7,273 nucleotides of DNA from Clostridiales bacterium (lineage in GTDB: Bacteria; Bacillota; Clostridia; Lachnospirales; WQUN01). The notes below the pieces were generated by a model. The model saw only the letters and a list, made by a program, of their open reading frames with translations. It had not been told where the DNA came from and searched no databases. The position numbers and the translations under genes are program-made. The stretch spans positions 1 to 7,273 of the forward strand of contig JAISWA010000105.1 of NCBI GenBank assembly GCA_031271275.1. The letters run 5' to 3'. This document shows, in pieces, positions 5,922 to 7,273 of this stretch. The stretch's first letter is position 1. The number at the start of each line of letters is the position of its first letter.

Positions 5922-7273
5922 ATGGGCTACTTAGGCATCGACCTGGGCACCACCAATTCGGTGGCGATTATTTACAACGACAAAAAAGACAGCCTCGACG
6001 TGGTAAAAATCGACGGTACGGACGAAATTCTGCCCTCCGTCGTCAGCTACACGGAAGACAGCGTAGTGGTAGGCGCGGAAGCGAAATCGGGCGCTATTAT
6101 CTATCCGGAATCCACCGTGATTTCCGTAAAGCGCATGATGGGTTCCGGCGACAAGATAAACATAAACGGCGCGGACAAAACGCCGGAGGACATCAGCGCG
6201 GAAATTTTGCGAAAGCTGAAACGCGCCGCCGAGGAACAAGCCGGCGAGAATTACGACGAAGTGGTGATTACGCACCCGGCGTATTTTAACGACCGTCAGA
6301 TTTACGCGACGAAGCAGGCAGGGCTGACGGCGGGCTTCCGGAACGTGTATCTGCTTTCCGAGCCGCTTTCCGCCGCCATAGAGTACGGCTATCGGCAGTC
6401 CTACGCGCAAACGTTACTGGTGTATGACCTTGGCGGCGGTACTTTCGACGCGTGCGTGCTCCGCGTTTCCCAGGACGAAAACGGGCAGGAGGTTTTTCAG
6501 GAGCTTTCCGACGTGGGCGACATGAACCTGGGCGGCGACGACTTCGATTCCGAATTGATACGCTGGATGAAAATGAAGTTTATGGAGACCAACGGCATCG
6601 ATTTAGACACGTTGGATAACGCCGAGCGCAAGCGCGTAATTCAAAAATTGAAACAGGAAGCCGAGCAGACCAAGAAAAAACTGAGCGGGACCAATAAAGT
6701 CGCCGTGCGTATTAATCCCCTGATTATCACCGACGGCGTGCCCAAAAACCTTAACGCGGAAATTACCCGCGAGGAATTTGAGGCGATGATCCGCAAGTAT
6801 GTGGACCGCAGCCGCGATATCATCGAGGAAGCGTTAAAACGCGCCAACAAACAAGCCGACGAAATTTCAAAGGTCATTCTGGTGGGCGGCTCCACCCTGA
6901 TACCCATGGTCAAGCGCATGGTGGCGGGTTTCATCAAGGAGCCCTACCGCGCCACAGACCCGGCTAAGAGCGTCGCCATGGGCGCTTCCATTTACAATTA
7001 TTTGATTCACCTGCCAAGCAGCAACGTAAAGGTGGGTCAAATCACCCGGCAGATTTTCGGCACGGAAGCCGTTACCAATATAGCGACCATGGAACGTAAG
7101 ATGATTCCCATCATCCCCATGGGCAGCCCGATACCCATACGCTTCTCCGACAATAACTTCGCCAGTATGTCCGGCGCTTCCCGGGTGAACGTGGACGTGT
7201 ACCAGTGGGAGCAGGGGCATGAAGCCGAAAAGAAATATATCGGAACGGTGGGGCTTTCCGGGCTTTCCGGCGC
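5922..7273 (+). CDS. DnaK-like Hsp70 chaperone, 3' end outside window
   Basis: The first 450 residues of an Hsp70 are visible, and the frame is still open at the window edge. The ATPase domain is complete: GIDLGTTNS (5-13) directly at the N-terminus with no extension, catalytic Lys70 in SVKRMMG, SEPLSAAIEYGY with Glu147, DLGGGTFD (169-176) with Thr174, LGGDDFD, a helical segment TKKKLSG, EITREEFE, and adenosine loop LVGGSTLIPMV (320-330). It is the most DnaK-like protein here by motif. The Lys70 to Glu147 spacing (77) is about 24 residues shorter than in E. coli DnaK, as in Hsp70s lacking the subdomain IB insertion. The visible start of the substrate-binding domain (about 370 onward: IFGTEAVTNIA, PIIPMGSPIPI, VDVYQWEQG) diverges from DnaK's LSLGIET and TTIPT regions. 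Whether a helical lid follows cannot be seen. Given its neighbours and its divergent client domain, a specialised Hsp70 is likelier than the main dnaK. Confidence 0.93.
   Translation, partial: MGYLGIDLGTTNSVAIIYNDKKDSLDVVKIDGTDEILPSVVSYTEDSVVVGAEAKSGAIIYPESTVISVKRMMGSGDKININGADKTPEDISAEILRKLKRAAEEQAGENYDEVVITHPAYFNDRQIYATKQAGLTAGFRNVYLLSEPLSAAIEYGYRQSYAQTLLVYDLGGGTFDACVLRVSQDENGQEVFQELSDVGDMNLGGDDFDSELIRWMKMKFMETNGIDLDTLDNAERKRVIQKLKQEAEQTKKKLSGTNKVAVRINPLIITDGVPKNLNAEITREEFEAMIRKYVDRSRDIIEEALKRANKQADEISKVILVGGSTLIPMVKRMVAGFIKEPYRATDPAKSVAMGASIYNYLIHLPSSNVKVGQITRQIFGTEAVTNIATMERKMIPIIPMGSPIPIRFSDNNFASMSGASRVNVDVYQWEQGHEAEKKYIGTVGLSGLSG

Noticed and set aside
5931..6410. 159-codon minus-strand open frame opposite the start of the last DnaK-like gene
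   Set aside because: It is a shadow of conserved ATPase-domain coding sequence, with no recognisable product.
1..7273. CRISPR array, insertion sequence, tRNA or rRNA
   Set aside because: No direct repeats with spacers, transposase-like frames, terminal inverted repeats or RNA gene signatures were seen. The window is almost fully occupied by protein-coding genes.

Overview
The window is a single-strand (+) gene cluster made almost entirely of Hsp70-system genes. It holds four Hsp70/DnaK-family genes and one long protein of mostly unknown function that ends in a GrpE-like domain. In order: the 3' end of a lid-less Hsp70 (1-761); a 627-residue protein, largely helical in composition, with a C-terminal GrpE-type segment (813-2696); a 515-residue Hsp70-like protein whose ATPase motifs are badly eroded (2705-4252); a 540-residue Hsp70-like protein with intact ATPase motifs (4285-5907); and the first 450 residues of a further DnaK-like protein (5922 to the window edge). 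The gaps are 51, 8, 32 and 14 bases. Each of the four starts visible in the window has a good Shine-Dalgarno sequence, so an operon is likely. It continues past both window edges.

How the parts may work together (inference): the intact ATPase Hsp70s would bind clients through their beta-sandwich domains. The GrpE-tailed protein would act as a dedicated nucleotide exchange factor and, through its roughly 500-residue N-terminal region, as an adaptor or scaffold. The catalytically eroded Hsp70 looks like a pseudo-chaperone partner, comparable in logic (not shown to be homologous in function) to eukaryotic Hsp110 or Ssz1, which assist a catalytic Hsp70. No J-domain protein is visible. Genes 1, 3 and 4 stop right after the substrate-binding beta domain and have no helical lid. 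Genes 3 and 4 share an N-terminal motif, an internal block and a C-terminal tail motif, which points to tandem duplication followed by loss of ATPase function in one copy.

Organism: bacterial. GC content is moderately high by eye, and SD sequences are strong (AGGGG, AAGGAG, GGGG, GGAGG). The DnaK-like genes have a short spacing between the catalytic Lys and the conserved Glu (77-80 residues, against 101 in E. coli DnaK), as in Hsp70s lacking the Gram-negative insertion. This fits a Bacillota-type (Clostridia or Negativicutes) anaerobe, but the assignment is weak. No RNA genes, mobile elements, CRISPR arrays or clear terminators were seen.
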